Positions 17,494-24,746 of a stretch of DNA of 64,000 nt are shown here, in pieces. Location: the NCBI RefSeq assembly GCF_002086815.1, contig NZ_MVID01000020.1:1-64000 (forward strand), read 5' to 3'. Each line of letters starts with the position of its first letter. Within the stretch, counting starts at the first letter, position 1. The translations under genes were made by a program, and so were the position numbers. This DNA is from Mycolicibacterium parafortuitum (GTDB lineage: Bacteria > Actinomycetota > Actinomycetes > Mycobacteriales > Mycobacteriaceae). The notes under the pieces are model-generated. The model was not told the DNA's origin, searched no databases, and saw only the letters and a program-made list of their open reading frames with translations.

Positions 17494-18468
17494 ATGCTGG
17501 CGAGAAACGCAGAATCGCTGTACTGGATCGGCCGCTACGTCGAGCGCGCCGACGACACCGCCCGGATCCTCGACGTCACGGTGCACCAGCTGCTGGAGGA
17601 CTCCAGCGTGGATCCGGACCAGGCGTCGCGGACGCTGCTGAAGGTCCTCGGCATCGATCCGCCCGCCGGGGCGCTCGACGTGTGGTCGCTGACCGACGTC
17701 GTCGCGTTCAGCCGGGAAACCTACGGGGGCTGCTCGATCGTCGAGGCGATCTCGGCGGCACGGGAGAACGCCCGCGGCGCACGGGAGGTCACCTCGACCG
17801 AGATCTGGGAGTGCCTCAACACCACCTACAACGCGCTGCCCGAGCGGGAACGCGCCGCCAAGCGGCTGGGCCCGCACGAGTTTCTGTCCTTTGTCGAGGG
17901 CAGGGCCGCGATGTTCGCCGGCCTGGCCGACTCGACGTTGTCGCGCGACGACGGCTACCGGTTCATGGTGCTGGGGCGCGCGCTGGAACGGGTCGACATG
18001 ACGGTGCGGTTGCTGCTGTCGCGGGTCGGTGACAGCGCGTCGTCCCCGACATGGGTCACCCTGCTGCGTTCGGCGGGTGCGCACGACACCTACCTGCGCA
18101 CCTACCGCGGCGCCCTCGACGCGGGACGGGTCGTCGAATTCATGTTGCTGGACCGGCTTTTCCCGCGCTCCATCTTCTATTCGCTACGGCTGGCCGAGCA
18201 CAGCCTCGACGAACTGATGAAGCGCCCCCAAAATCGGCTCGGTGCCACCGCCGAGGCGCAGCGGCTGCTGGGGCGGGCACGAAGCGAGCTGGAGTTCCTC
18301 CAGCCCGGGGTGCTGCTGGACTCGCTGGAGGAGCGGCTCGCCGGTCTGCAGCAGACGTGCTTCGACGTCGGAGAAGCGTTGGCGGTGCAGTACTTCCATG
18401 CGGCGCCGTGGGTGGCGTGGACGGATGCGGGGCGCAATGCGCTGGTGATCGAAGAAGGGGAGATCTAG
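17494..18468 (+). CDS. Alpha-E domain protein (DUF403)
   Basis: 324 aa, almost wholly helical alpha-E domain. The family start is MLARNAESLYWIGRYVERAD; SFVEGRAAMFAGL and RMLL-type helices follow. It is always found beside circularly permuted ATP-grasp and transglutaminase-like proteins, as here (Rv2410c homologue). Biochemical role unknown; a substrate-carrying or scaffold function is inferred only from association. The start is 15 bp after the ATP-grasp stop. Confidence 0.87.
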   Translation: MLARNAESLYWIGRYVERADDTARILDVTVHQLLEDSSVDPDQASRTLLKVLGIDPPAGALDVWSLTDVVAFSRETYGGCSIVEAISAARENARGAREVTSTEIWECLNTTYNALPERERAAKRLGPHEFLSFVEGRAAMFAGLADSTLSRDDGYRFMVLGRALERVDMTVRLLLSRVGDSASSPTWVTLLRSAGAHDTYLRTYRGALDAGRVVEFMLLDRLFPRSIFYSLRLAEHSLDELMKRPQNRLGATAEAQRLLGRARSELEFLQPGVLLDSLEERLAGLQQTCFDVGEALAVQYFHAAPWVAWTDAGRNALVIEEGEI

Positions 18469-18470
18469 AT

Positions 18471-19310
18471 ATGTGGCGGATGCGTGTGGTGCATTCGACG
18501 GGATACGCCTACAAGTCGCCGGTCACCGCGTCGTTCAACGAGGTGCGGCTGACGCCGCGGTCGGACTCCCGGCAGAACGTGATCCTCAACCGGGTCGAAA
18601 CCGTGCCCGCGACAAGGTCTTACCGCTACGTCGACTACTGGGGCACCGCGGTGACGGCGTTCGATCTGCATGCCCCGCACACCGAGCTCGAGGTGACGGC
18701 GTCGTCGGTGGTCGAGACCGACAAGCCCGAGGAGCCCGAGGTGAAGGTCACCTGGGACGACCTCGCCAGTGAAGCCGTGCGCGACCGCTACGACGAGGTG
18801 CTGGCGCCGACGCATTACGTCCCGGCCAGCAAGCGCATCGAACGGGTCGGGCGGCGGATCGCGAAGTATCACGAACCGCGCGAGGCGGTGGTCGAGGCGG
18901 CCCGCTGGGTGCAGGGCGAACTGAAGTACGTGCCCGGCACCACCGGCGTGCACACCTCCGGGGTGGACGCGCTGCGCGAAGGCAAGGGGGTGTGCCAGGA
19001 CTTCGCGCACCTGACCCTGATGATGTTGCGCGGCATGGGGATTCCGTCACGTTACGTGTCGGGGTACCTGCACCCGAAGAAGAACGCGAAGGTCGGCGAC
19101 ACGGTCGAGGGGCAGAGCCACGCCTGGATTCAGGCCTGGACCGGCGAGTGGCAGTACTACGACCCGACCAACGACGCCGAGATCAACGAGCAGTACATCA
19201 GCGTCGGTGTGGGCCGGGACTATTCGGACGTCACCCCGCTCAAGGGCATCTACTCCGGGGAGGGGTCCACCGACCTCGACGTGATCGTCGAGATCACCAG
19301 GCTGGCTTAG
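18471..19310 (+). CDS. Transglutaminase-like cysteine peptidase
   Basis: 279 aa. The N-terminal bacterial transglutaminase-like domain (about 1-100) precedes the papain-like transglutaminase core. The catalytic Cys is in GVCQDFAHL, the His in SHAWIQAW and the Asp in YYDPTNDAE. ATG 18471 is two bases after the alpha-E stop; longer in-frame reading (from 18051) lies within the upstream gene and is rejected. Third member of the ATP-grasp/alpha-E set (Rv2409c homologue): the ligase may build and this enzyme may cleave or transfer the same bond. The 3' end overlaps the convergent hydrolase gene by 17 bases. Confidence 0.88.
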   Translation: MWRMRVVHSTGYAYKSPVTASFNEVRLTPRSDSRQNVILNRVETVPATRSYRYVDYWGTAVTAFDLHAPHTELEVTASSVVETDKPEEPEVKVTWDDLASEAVRDRYDEVLAPTHYVPASKRIERVGRRIAKYHEPREAVVEAARWVQGELKYVPGTTGVHTSGVDALREGKGVCQDFAHLTLMMLRGMGIPSRYVSGYLHPKKNAKVGDTVEGQSHAWIQAWTGEWQYYDPTNDAEINEQYISVGVGRDYSDVTPLKGIYSGEGSTDLDVIVEITRLA

Positions 19311-20154
19311 CGCACACCCCGGGGTGCACCTCGACGCGGTGCAGGTCGTCGCCGAGTTCGATCTGCCGGTCGAAGTGGGATGCGGCCAGGGCGCGCCACT
19401 GGTCCTCCTGGCCGGGCTGCAAGGTCGGCACATAGTGGGTCAGGATCAGGATCCCGACCCCGGCCCGGGTCGCGGTTTCGGCGGCCTGCTCCACGGTGGA
19501 GTGGTAGTCGCAGATGTCGCGGATGCGCTGCACCGGCAGCGCGTCCACCAGGTCCTGCCGGATCACGGTGTGCACCAACGCCCCCGCGCCGGCGGCCAGT
19601 TGGTCGAGGCCCGCGCAGGGCACGGTGTCGCCGGCCAGCACCACCGATGCGCCGTGGTGTTCGATGCGGAACCCGATGGTGGGTTCCACCGGCCGGTGGT
19701 CGGTCGGGCCGACCCGGATCGACACCTCGTCGCGTCCCCACACCACGCCGTCGGTCACCTCTTCGACCTCGACGAGCGGCGGTGCGGTCAGGTCGGCGTG
19801 GTGGGCGATGCGGTAGCCGATGTCGAAGCGGAACGCCTTGAGCGTGTTCTCGACGACCTCGGCCGTTCCGGGCGGGCCGATGATCGGCAGCGGGGGCATG
19901 TCAGGCGAAAAGTTCGACACCCAGCGGGTGATCAGCACATCGCCGAGGTCGGCGATGTGATCGCTGTGCAGGTGGGTCAGCAGCAGCGCCGAGAGCTGGT
20001 TGGCGCCGACCCCGATCGCGGCGGCACGCTGCAGCACCCCGCGGCCGCAGTCGATCAGGAACGTCTGATCGCCGGCGCGAACCAGCGTCGACGGTCCCGC
20101 GCGTCGCGCGTCGGGGATAGGGCTTCCGGTGCCGAGCAGCGTCACTTCGATCAT
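19294..20154 (-). CDS. Metallo-beta-lactamase-fold hydrolase, RNase Z-like
   Basis: 286 aa. The zinc-binding motif THLHSDH is at residues 60-66. The N-terminus MIEVTLLGTGSPIPDARRAG and the later GDTVPC and LTHYVP blocks are those of RNase Z/AtsA-like hydrolases (Rv2407 homologue). tRNA 3' processing or sulfatase/phosphodiesterase activity are both possible. No exosite arm is evident, so tRNase activity is uncertain. ATG 20154 lies seven bases after a TATACC box on the minus strand. Confidence 0.82.
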   Translation of the reverse strand: MIEVTLLGTGSPIPDARRAGPSTLVRAGDQTFLIDCGRGVLQRAAAIGVGANQLSALLLTHLHSDHIADLGDVLITRWVSNFSPDMPPLPIIGPPGTAEVVENTLKAFRFDIGYRIAHHADLTAPPLVEVEEVTDGVVWGRDEVSIRVGPTDHRPVEPTIGFRIEHHGASVVLAGDTVPCAGLDQLAAGAGALVHTVIRQDLVDALPVQRIRDICDYHSTVEQAAETATRAGVGILILTHYVPTLQPGQEDQWRALAASHFDRQIELGDDLHRVEVHPGVCAKPAW

Positions 20155-20283
20155 GTCGGTAGGTATACCGGTCCAGGCAGCTGCTGTCCTGGGGATCGCG
20201 GGCGATTCGGTTATGCGGCTCGGGCCCGCCGGGAACCGCCGAGTAGTAGCCTGGTGTGAGCTACATCACCCAGGGAGTGGTCG

Positions 20284-20712
20284 ATGCGGATATCTGACGT
20301 GCTGCGCAGCAAGGGGTCGGCGGTCGCGACCATCACGCCCGAGACGTCGGTCGCCGGGCTGCTGACCGAACTAACGGTGCGCAACATCGGTGCGATGGTG
20401 GTGGTGTCGCCCGACGGGCTGCTCGGCATCGTGTCCGAGCGCGACGTCGTCCGTAAGCTGCACGACATGGGTGCTGACCTTCTGCACAGACCGGTTTCGG
20501 AGATCATGACGACGCTGGTGGCGACCTGCACACCGCAGGATTCGGTGGACAGCCTGAGCGCGCTGATGACCAACAACCGGGTGCGGCACGTCCCGGTGGT
20601 GGTCGACGGGCGGCTGGCCGGCATCGTCAGCATCGGCGACGTGGTCAAGACCCGGATGGAGCAGCTGGAGCGCGAACATCAGCAGCTGCAGGCCTACATC
20701 ACCCAGGGCTGA
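20284..20712 (+). CDS. Two-CBS-domain protein
   Basis: 142 aa consisting of two CBS domains (about residues 8-65 and 72-130), with the typical GIVSERDVVRKL and GIVSIGDVVKTR ends. CBS pairs bind adenine nucleotides or S-adenosylmethionine. There is no attached catalytic domain, so it is a free-standing sensor or regulator (Rv2406c homologue). The Shine-Dalgarno AGGGAG is seven bases before ATG 20284. The GNAT gene follows six bases after the stop. Confidence 0.88.
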   Translation: MRISDVLRSKGSAVATITPETSVAGLLTELTVRNIGAMVVVSPDGLLGIVSERDVVRKLHDMGADLLHRPVSEIMTTLVATCTPQDSVDSLSALMTNNRVRHVPVVVDGRLAGIVSIGDVVKTRMEQLEREHQQLQAYITQG

Positions 20713-20718
20713 CCGCAC

Positions 20719-21336
20719 GTGGGAGACATCGGTGTCCGCTTCGTCGAGAAGCGGGACGTCGCAGAGCTGTCGCAGGTATTGGCGCGGGCGTTCTTCGACG
20801 ACCCGGTGATGGTGTGGATGATCCCCGACGAGACCCGCCGGGTCCGCGCCCTGGAGCGGATGTTCGGCGCGATGACGCGGCACCACTTCGTGGGCGGCGG
20901 TGGTGCCGAGGTGGCGGCAGACGCCGGGGGAGCGGGCAGGATCGGCGCGGCGTCGCTGTGGGATCCGCCCGGGCGATGGAAGCAGACCCCGCGCGAGGAA
21001 CTGCGGATGATGCCGAGCCTCATCCGCGCGTTGGGACGGCACGCGCGCCGCGGCATGACGATGGGGGAGGTCATGAAGAAGCACCACCCGGAGGAGCCGC
21101 ACTGGTATCTCGGGGTGATCGGCAGCGACCCGGACGTGCGCGGCAAAGGGTTCGGCAACGCGCTGATGCGGTCGCGGCTGGACCGCTGCGATGCCGAGGG
21201 TGCACCCGCCTACCTGGAGTCCAGCAAGGAATCGAACGTGCCGTACTACATGCGGTTCGGCTTCGAGGTCACCGCTGAGCTCACCGTGCCCGACGGTGGC
21301 CCGACGATGTGGCAGATGTGGCGAAATCCCGGATGA
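20719..21336 (+). CDS. GNAT-family N-acetyltransferase
   Basis: 205 aa. The acetyl-CoA-binding motif is YLGVIGSDPDVRGKGFGNAL (about residues 131-150), and the C-terminal YYMRFGFEVTAEL is the usual GNAT strand pair. Substrate unknown. GTG 20719 lies six bases after the CBS stop, so the two are probably co-transcribed. Confidence 0.82.
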   Translation: MGDIGVRFVEKRDVAELSQVLARAFFDDPVMVWMIPDETRRVRALERMFGAMTRHHFVGGGGAEVAADAGGAGRIGAASLWDPPGRWKQTPREELRMMPSLIRALGRHARRGMTMGEVMKKHHPEEPHWYLGVIGSDPDVRGKGFGNALMRSRLDRCDAEGAPAYLESSKESNVPYYMRFGFEVTAELTVPDGGPTMWQMWRNPG

Positions 21337-21353
21337 GGGCAGGCCGGGGCTGA

Positions 21354-21965
21354 TCAGCTCCAGCTGTAGTCGGCGCGCAGCCGCGCCGCGACCACGTCGA
21401 ACACCTCGCGGGCGAGGATGGCGCCCTCACGCCTGATGCCCTCCTCGGGGACGTCGAGCACCCGATCAAGGCGCACCCAGCTGGCGCGTCCGTCGTAGTC
21501 CCAGCTGCCGGTGCCGATCGAGATCCAGTTCGGGTCGTCCCGGTGGTGGTCCTGGCTGGACAGCATCAGGCCGAGCAGGATGTCGCGGTCGCGGCCGACC
21601 ACCAGCACCGGGCGGTCCTTCCCCCGCGTCGGGTCGTCCTCGAAGGTGACCCACGTCCACACGATCTCGCCCGGGTCGGCGCGGCCGTCGAGGTCGGGGG
21701 TGTAGGACACCCGGCGCGCCCGGTGCGCGGTCGGCACGAAGTTCTTCGACACGGGGCGCCCGGCCGGCAGGGCGGGCGCGTTCGACGGCGGCGGTCCGGT
21801 CAGCACGTCGAGCCCGATCCGGATGCCCTGCTGGATGCCGCGTTGCAGCGTGTCCGACTTCTGCAGTTGACGCACCAGTTTCGGCGCTTCGTTGAACACG
21901 ATGTTTTCGGTGTTCTTCACCAGGAAGCGCTGAAAGGCCCTCAAATTCCATGACGATGACGCCAT
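21354..21965 (-). CDS. PemK/MazF-like domain protein, non-toxin type
   Basis: 203 aa, homologue of mycobacterial Rv2405. The C-terminal part (about 85-200) carries the PemK-fold blocks PGEIVWTWVTFEDDPTRGKDR-type and PVLVVGRDRDILLGLMLSS. The N-terminal 80 residues are helical and not part of a canonical MazF. There is no antitoxin gene beside it, so a housekeeping role rather than a toxin-antitoxin system is likely. ATG 21965 is eight bases after a TATGCT box (complement of 21974-21979). Divergent from lepA. Confidence 0.75.
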   Translation of the reverse strand: MASSSWNLRAFQRFLVKNTENIVFNEAPKLVRQLQKSDTLQRGIQQGIRIGLDVLTGPPPSNAPALPAGRPVSKNFVPTAHRARRVSYTPDLDGRADPGEIVWTWVTFEDDPTRGKDRPVLVVGRDRDILLGLMLSSQDHHRDDPNWISIGTGSWDYDGRASWVRLDRVLDVPEEGIRREGAILAREVFDVVAARLRADYSWS

Positions 21966-22025
21966 ACCCGCCAAGCATAGGGCGTCCGCGGAGGCCTCGA
22001 TTGGGCTGCGGGGTGTTGCGCTCGA

Positions 22026-22078
22026 TACTCTGGAGTCGCCTGATCAGGCTGACAGACCCCGCTCACCAGGAGATTCCC
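22026..22078 (+). promoter_or_regulatory. lepA promoter and ribosome-binding site
   Basis: TACTCT (22026-22031) is a good -10 box, the same as at proA, predicting transcription from about 22038. AGGAG at 22068-22072 is a clear Shine-Dalgarno sequence. No ATG, GTG or TTG occurs in the lepA frame between the predicted transcript start and the GTPase domain. That points to initiation at ATC 22079 (or ATT 22073). Confidence 0.5.
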
Positions 22079-23935
22079 ATCGCTAGCTTCGCCGACAAGA
22101 CGTTCACTGCGCCGGCGCAGATCAGGAACTTCTGCATCATCGCTCACATCGACCACGGCAAGTCCACCCTGGCCGACCGGATGCTGCAGCTCACCGGTGT
22201 GGTCGCGGACAGGGACATGCGGGCGCAGTACCTGGACCGGATGGACATCGAGCGTGAGCGCGGCATCACGATCAAGGCGCAGAACGTCCGCCTGCCGTGG
22301 AAGGTCACGGGGGACGACGGAACCGAACAAGAGTTTGTCCTGCACCTGATCGACACCCCCGGCCACGTGGACTTCACCTACGAGGTGTCCCGGGCGCTGG
22401 AGGCCTGCGAGGGTGCGGTGCTGTTGGTCGACGCGGCCCAGGGCATCGAGGCGCAGACGCTGGCCAACCTGTACCTGGCGCTGGACCGCGATCTGACGAT
22501 CATCCCGGTGCTCAACAAGATCGACCTGCCCGCCGCCGACCCGGATCGGTACGCCGGTGAGATCGCGCACATCATCGGTTGCGAACCAGAGGACGTGTTG
22601 CGGGTGTCGGGCAAGACCGGCGCCGGGGTCGGGGAGCTGCTCGATCAGGTGGTGCGGCAGATCCCACCGCCGCAGGGCGACCCGGACGCCCCCGCACGCG
22701 CGATGATCTTCGACTCGGTCTACGACATCTACCGCGGCGTGGTGACCTACGTCCGCGTGGTGGACGGCAAGATCACCCCGCGCGAGCGGATCAAGATGAT
22801 GTCCACCGGCGCGACGCACGAGCTGCTCGAGGTGGGCATCGTCTCGCCCGACCCCAAACCGTCCGACGGACTGGGCGTCGGCGAGGTCGGGTACCTGATC
22901 ACCGGCGTGAAGGACGTGCGCCAGTCCAAGGTCGGCGACACCGTGACGACCGCGCGCCACGGCGCGGTAGAGCCCCTGACGGGCTACCGCGAGCCCAAGC
23001 CGATGGTGTACTCGGGCCTGTATCCGGTGGACGGTTCCGACTATCCGGTGCTGCGCGAGGCGCTGGACAAGCTTCAGCTCAACGACGCCGCACTGACCTA
23101 TGAGCCCGAGACGTCGGTGGCGCTCGGCTTCGGGTTCCGGTGCGGCTTCCTGGGGCTGCTGCACATGGAGATCACCCGCGAGCGGCTGGAGCGCGAGTTC
23201 AATCTCGACCTGATCTCCACCGCGCCGAACGTGGTCTACCGGGTGGTCAAGGACGACGGCACCGAGATGGTCGTCACCAACCCGTCGGACTGGCCCGAGG
23301 GCAAGGTCCGGTCGGTGTTCGAGCCGGTCGTCAAGACCACCGTCATCGCGCCGAGCGAGTTCATCGGCACGATCATGGAGCTGTGCCAGTCGCGGCGCGG
23401 CGAGCTCGGCGGCATGGACTATCTGTCGCCGGAGCGGGTCGAGCTGCGCTACACGATGCCGCTGGGCGAGATCATCTTCGACTTCTTCGACTCGCTGAAG
23501 TCGAGGACGCGCGGCTACGCCAGCCTGGACTACGAGGAGGCCGGCGAGCAGGAAGCCGATCTGGTTAAGGTCGACATCCTGCTGCAGGGCGAGGCGGTCG
23601 ACGCGTTCAGCGCGATCGTGCACAAGGACGGCGCCGCGGCGTACGGCAACAAGATGACGACCAAGCTCAAGGAGCTGATCCCGCGCCAGCAGTTCGAGGT
23701 GCCGGTGCAGGCCGCGATCGGCTCGAGGATCATCGCGCGCGAGAACATCCGTGCCATCCGCAAGGACGTGCTGTCCAAGTGCTACGGCGGTGACATCACC
23801 CGTAAGCGCAAGCTGCTGGAGAAGCAGAAGGAAGGCAAGAAGCGGATGAAGACCATCGGCCGGGTCGAAGTCCCGCAGGAGGCCTTCGTCGCGGCACTGT
23901 CCACCGAGTCCGCGGCCGACAAACCGAAGAAGTAG
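22079..23935 (+). CDS. lepA: Translation factor LepA (elongation factor 4), probable ATC start
   Basis: Ribosome-binding GTPase with a role in 30S biogenesis/back-translocation. 618 aa from the chosen start. G1 motif AHIDHGKST at 22-30, G3 DTPGHVDF, G4 NKIDLP, and the LepA-specific C-terminal domain ending KRMKTIGRVEVPQEAF. The start is hard: standard codons exist only upstream (GTG 22013, TTG 22016), before the likely promoter. ATC 22079, six bases after AGGAG, gives IASFADKTFTAPAQ. The residues just before it (QEIPI) match, as I recall, the annotated M. tuberculosis LepA, so the RBS-ATT-CCC-ATC stretch seems conserved. Confidence 0.93.
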   Translation: MASFADKTFTAPAQIRNFCIIAHIDHGKSTLADRMLQLTGVVADRDMRAQYLDRMDIERERGITIKAQNVRLPWKVTGDDGTEQEFVLHLIDTPGHVDFTYEVSRALEACEGAVLLVDAAQGIEAQTLANLYLALDRDLTIIPVLNKIDLPAADPDRYAGEIAHIIGCEPEDVLRVSGKTGAGVGELLDQVVRQIPPPQGDPDAPARAMIFDSVYDIYRGVVTYVRVVDGKITPRERIKMMSTGATHELLEVGIVSPDPKPSDGLGVGEVGYLITGVKDVRQSKVGDTVTTARHGAVEPLTGYREPKPMVYSGLYPVDGSDYPVLREALDKLQLNDAALTYEPETSVALGFGFRCGFLGLLHMEITRERLEREFNLDLISTAPNVVYRVVKDDGTEMVVTNPSDWPEGKVRSVFEPVVKTTVIAPSEFIGTIMELCQSRRGELGGMDYLSPERVELRYTMPLGEIIFDFFDSLKSRTRGYASLDYEEAGEQEADLVKVDILLQGEAVDAFSAIVHKDGAAAYGNKMTTKLKELIPRQQFEVPVQAAIGSRIIARENIRAIRKDVLSKCYGGDITRKRKLLEKQKEGKKRMKTIGRVEVPQEAFVAALSTESAADKPKK

Positions 23936-23942
23936 TTCGGTG

Positions 23943-23962
23943 CGGGCTGATTCAAAAGCCCG
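23943..23962 (+). terminator. Possible lepA terminator hairpin
   Basis: CGGGCT (23943-23948) and AGCCCG (23957-23962) pair as a six-base stem with an eight-base loop, seven bases after the lepA stop. There is no U-tract, as is common for mycobacterial terminators, so function is uncertain. Confidence 0.35.
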
Positions 23963-24051
23963 AAGTGTCGATTCGGTTGTCCAGCAGAGTATTTGAACCT
24001 TGTGTCGGCGCCCCGGCGCTCCGGTCGCCACAGGTCTCGGCCGGCCGGGCC

Positions 24052-24063
24052 TAGCGTGGCGGT
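24052..24063 (+). promoter_or_regulatory. Leaderless -10 box of the 44-aa membrane protein
   Basis: TAGCGT (24052-24057) followed by six bases and ATG 24064, the same geometry as proA and the SDR gene. Confidence 0.45.
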
Positions 24064-24198
24064 ATGGAGGAGACACCGACACCGTGGCTGATCACCGAGG
24101 CGTTCGACTCCTCGGCGCTGGCCGCGCGCTGGGTGTGGATCGGCGTGCTGGCCGGGGTTGCCGCGGTGGTGCTCGGCGGCATCCTGTTCTGCGCCTGA
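24064..24198 (+). CDS. Small single-pass membrane protein, 44 aa
   Basis: Encodes 44 residues. A polar acidic N-terminus (MEETPTPWLITEAF) is followed by one hydrophobic helix (about residues 22-43, WVWIGVLAGVAAVVLGGIL) and ends FCA. Support comes from a well-placed leaderless promoter, a clean membrane-protein composition and its position in an otherwise empty 429-bp gap between lepA and whiB. I recognise no family. Alternative frames across the same bases give arginine-rich peptides with no such features. Confidence 0.55.
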   Translation: MEETPTPWLITEAFDSSALAARWVWIGVLAGVAAVVLGGILFCA

Positions 24199-24228
24199 GG
24201 CTGCGCTGACGCCCCACTCGCGCGTTCG

Positions 24229-24286
24229 CGAGCGTGCGTGAAATGCGACCGCGGGCGGCGTGTCATGGTGCAGACACGCACGCTCG
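24229..24286. repeat. 12-bp perfect inverted repeat upstream of the WhiB gene
   Basis: CGAGCGTGCGTG (24229-24240) and CACGCACGCTCG (24275-24286) are exact complements flanking a 34-base spacer. Just before it, CTCGCG and CGCGAG form a second small hairpin (24218-24233) that overlaps the left arm. The region could fold as a terminator for the small gene or act as a regulatory dyad for whiB. Confidence 0.6.
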
Positions 24287-24364
24287 GCGGGGTTCGGGGC
24301 CGATGTATTGCTCACGGGGAGTGGATATCTGGGCGGGCGCCCGAATCTGGGTGAGCATGCACGG

Positions 24365-24670
24365 ATGACCGCGGTATGGCAGCCCCGACTCGACGCCGGC
24401 GAATACTGGAGTTGGCAGCTGTCCGGCAAGTGCCTCGACCACCCCGCCGACCTGTTCTTCCCGGAGAACGCGCCACGCGCGGACCGTCGGGGACTCGAAG
24501 AACAAGCCAAGCGCATCTGCGCTGAGTGCCCGGTGCTGCTGCGCTGCCGCGAACACGCCGTCAGCGTCCCGGAACGCTACGGAATCTGGGGCGCGATGAC
24601 CCCGCGCGAGCGCGGAATCCCGCCGTCGCACCGGCCCGCGAAACCCGCGGGTGGAAAGAATTCACGCTGA
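24365..24670 (+). CDS. WhiB-family iron-sulfur regulator, WhiB3-like
   Basis: 101 aa. Four cysteines (Cys23, Cys52, Cys55, Cys61) in the WhiB pattern C-x28-C-x2-C-x5-C should bind a redox-sensitive 4Fe-4S cluster. The tryptophan/glycine turn RYGIWGAM and a basic C-terminal tail for DNA contact follow. The segment YWSWQLSGKC resembles the WNWQLQG start of WhiB3. The location differs from the whiB3 locus I know, so it may be an extra paralogue. The turn reads GIWGAM where WhiB proteins usually have G[VI]WGG. Position before the organosulfur genes makes redox- or thiol-linked control plausible but unproved. Confidence 0.85.
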   Translation: MTAVWQPRLDAGEYWSWQLSGKCLDHPADLFFPENAPRADRRGLEEQAKRICAECPVLLRCREHAVSVPERYGIWGAMTPRERGIPPSHRPAKPAGGKNSR

Positions 24671-24683
24671 CCCGAACGATTGA

Positions 24684-24710
24684 GCAACGTGAGATGCGTC
24701 TCTACGTTGC
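24684..24710. promoter_or_regulatory. Imperfect 27-bp dyad upstream of the APC permease gene
   Basis: GCAACGT (24684-24690) and ACGTTGC (24704-24710) are exact complements. Inside them GAGA and TCTC also pair around TGCG, with one unpaired T. It lies 37 bp before ATG 24747, where an operator or an RNA hairpin would be expected. Confidence 0.45.
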
Positions 24711-24746
24711 GTTCAGCAGTGCCCGAAACACCAGAAGGGTGTCCCT

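Noticed and set aside
19294..19310. 17-bp overlap of the convergent transglutaminase and RNase Z-like genes as an antisense control element
   Set aside because: Short tail-to-tail overlaps are common in compact genomes, and nothing else marks this one.
21354..21965. PemK-like gene as a toxin-antitoxin system
   Set aside because: There is no antitoxin gene next to it, the N-terminal extension is unlike MazF/PemK toxins, and the gene is at a conserved housekeeping position beside lepA.
21941..24082. A 713-codon minus-strand frame opposite lepA
   Set aside because: Same shadow effect. It lies over a highly conserved GTPase gene and has no recognisable motif, promoter or ribosome-binding site.
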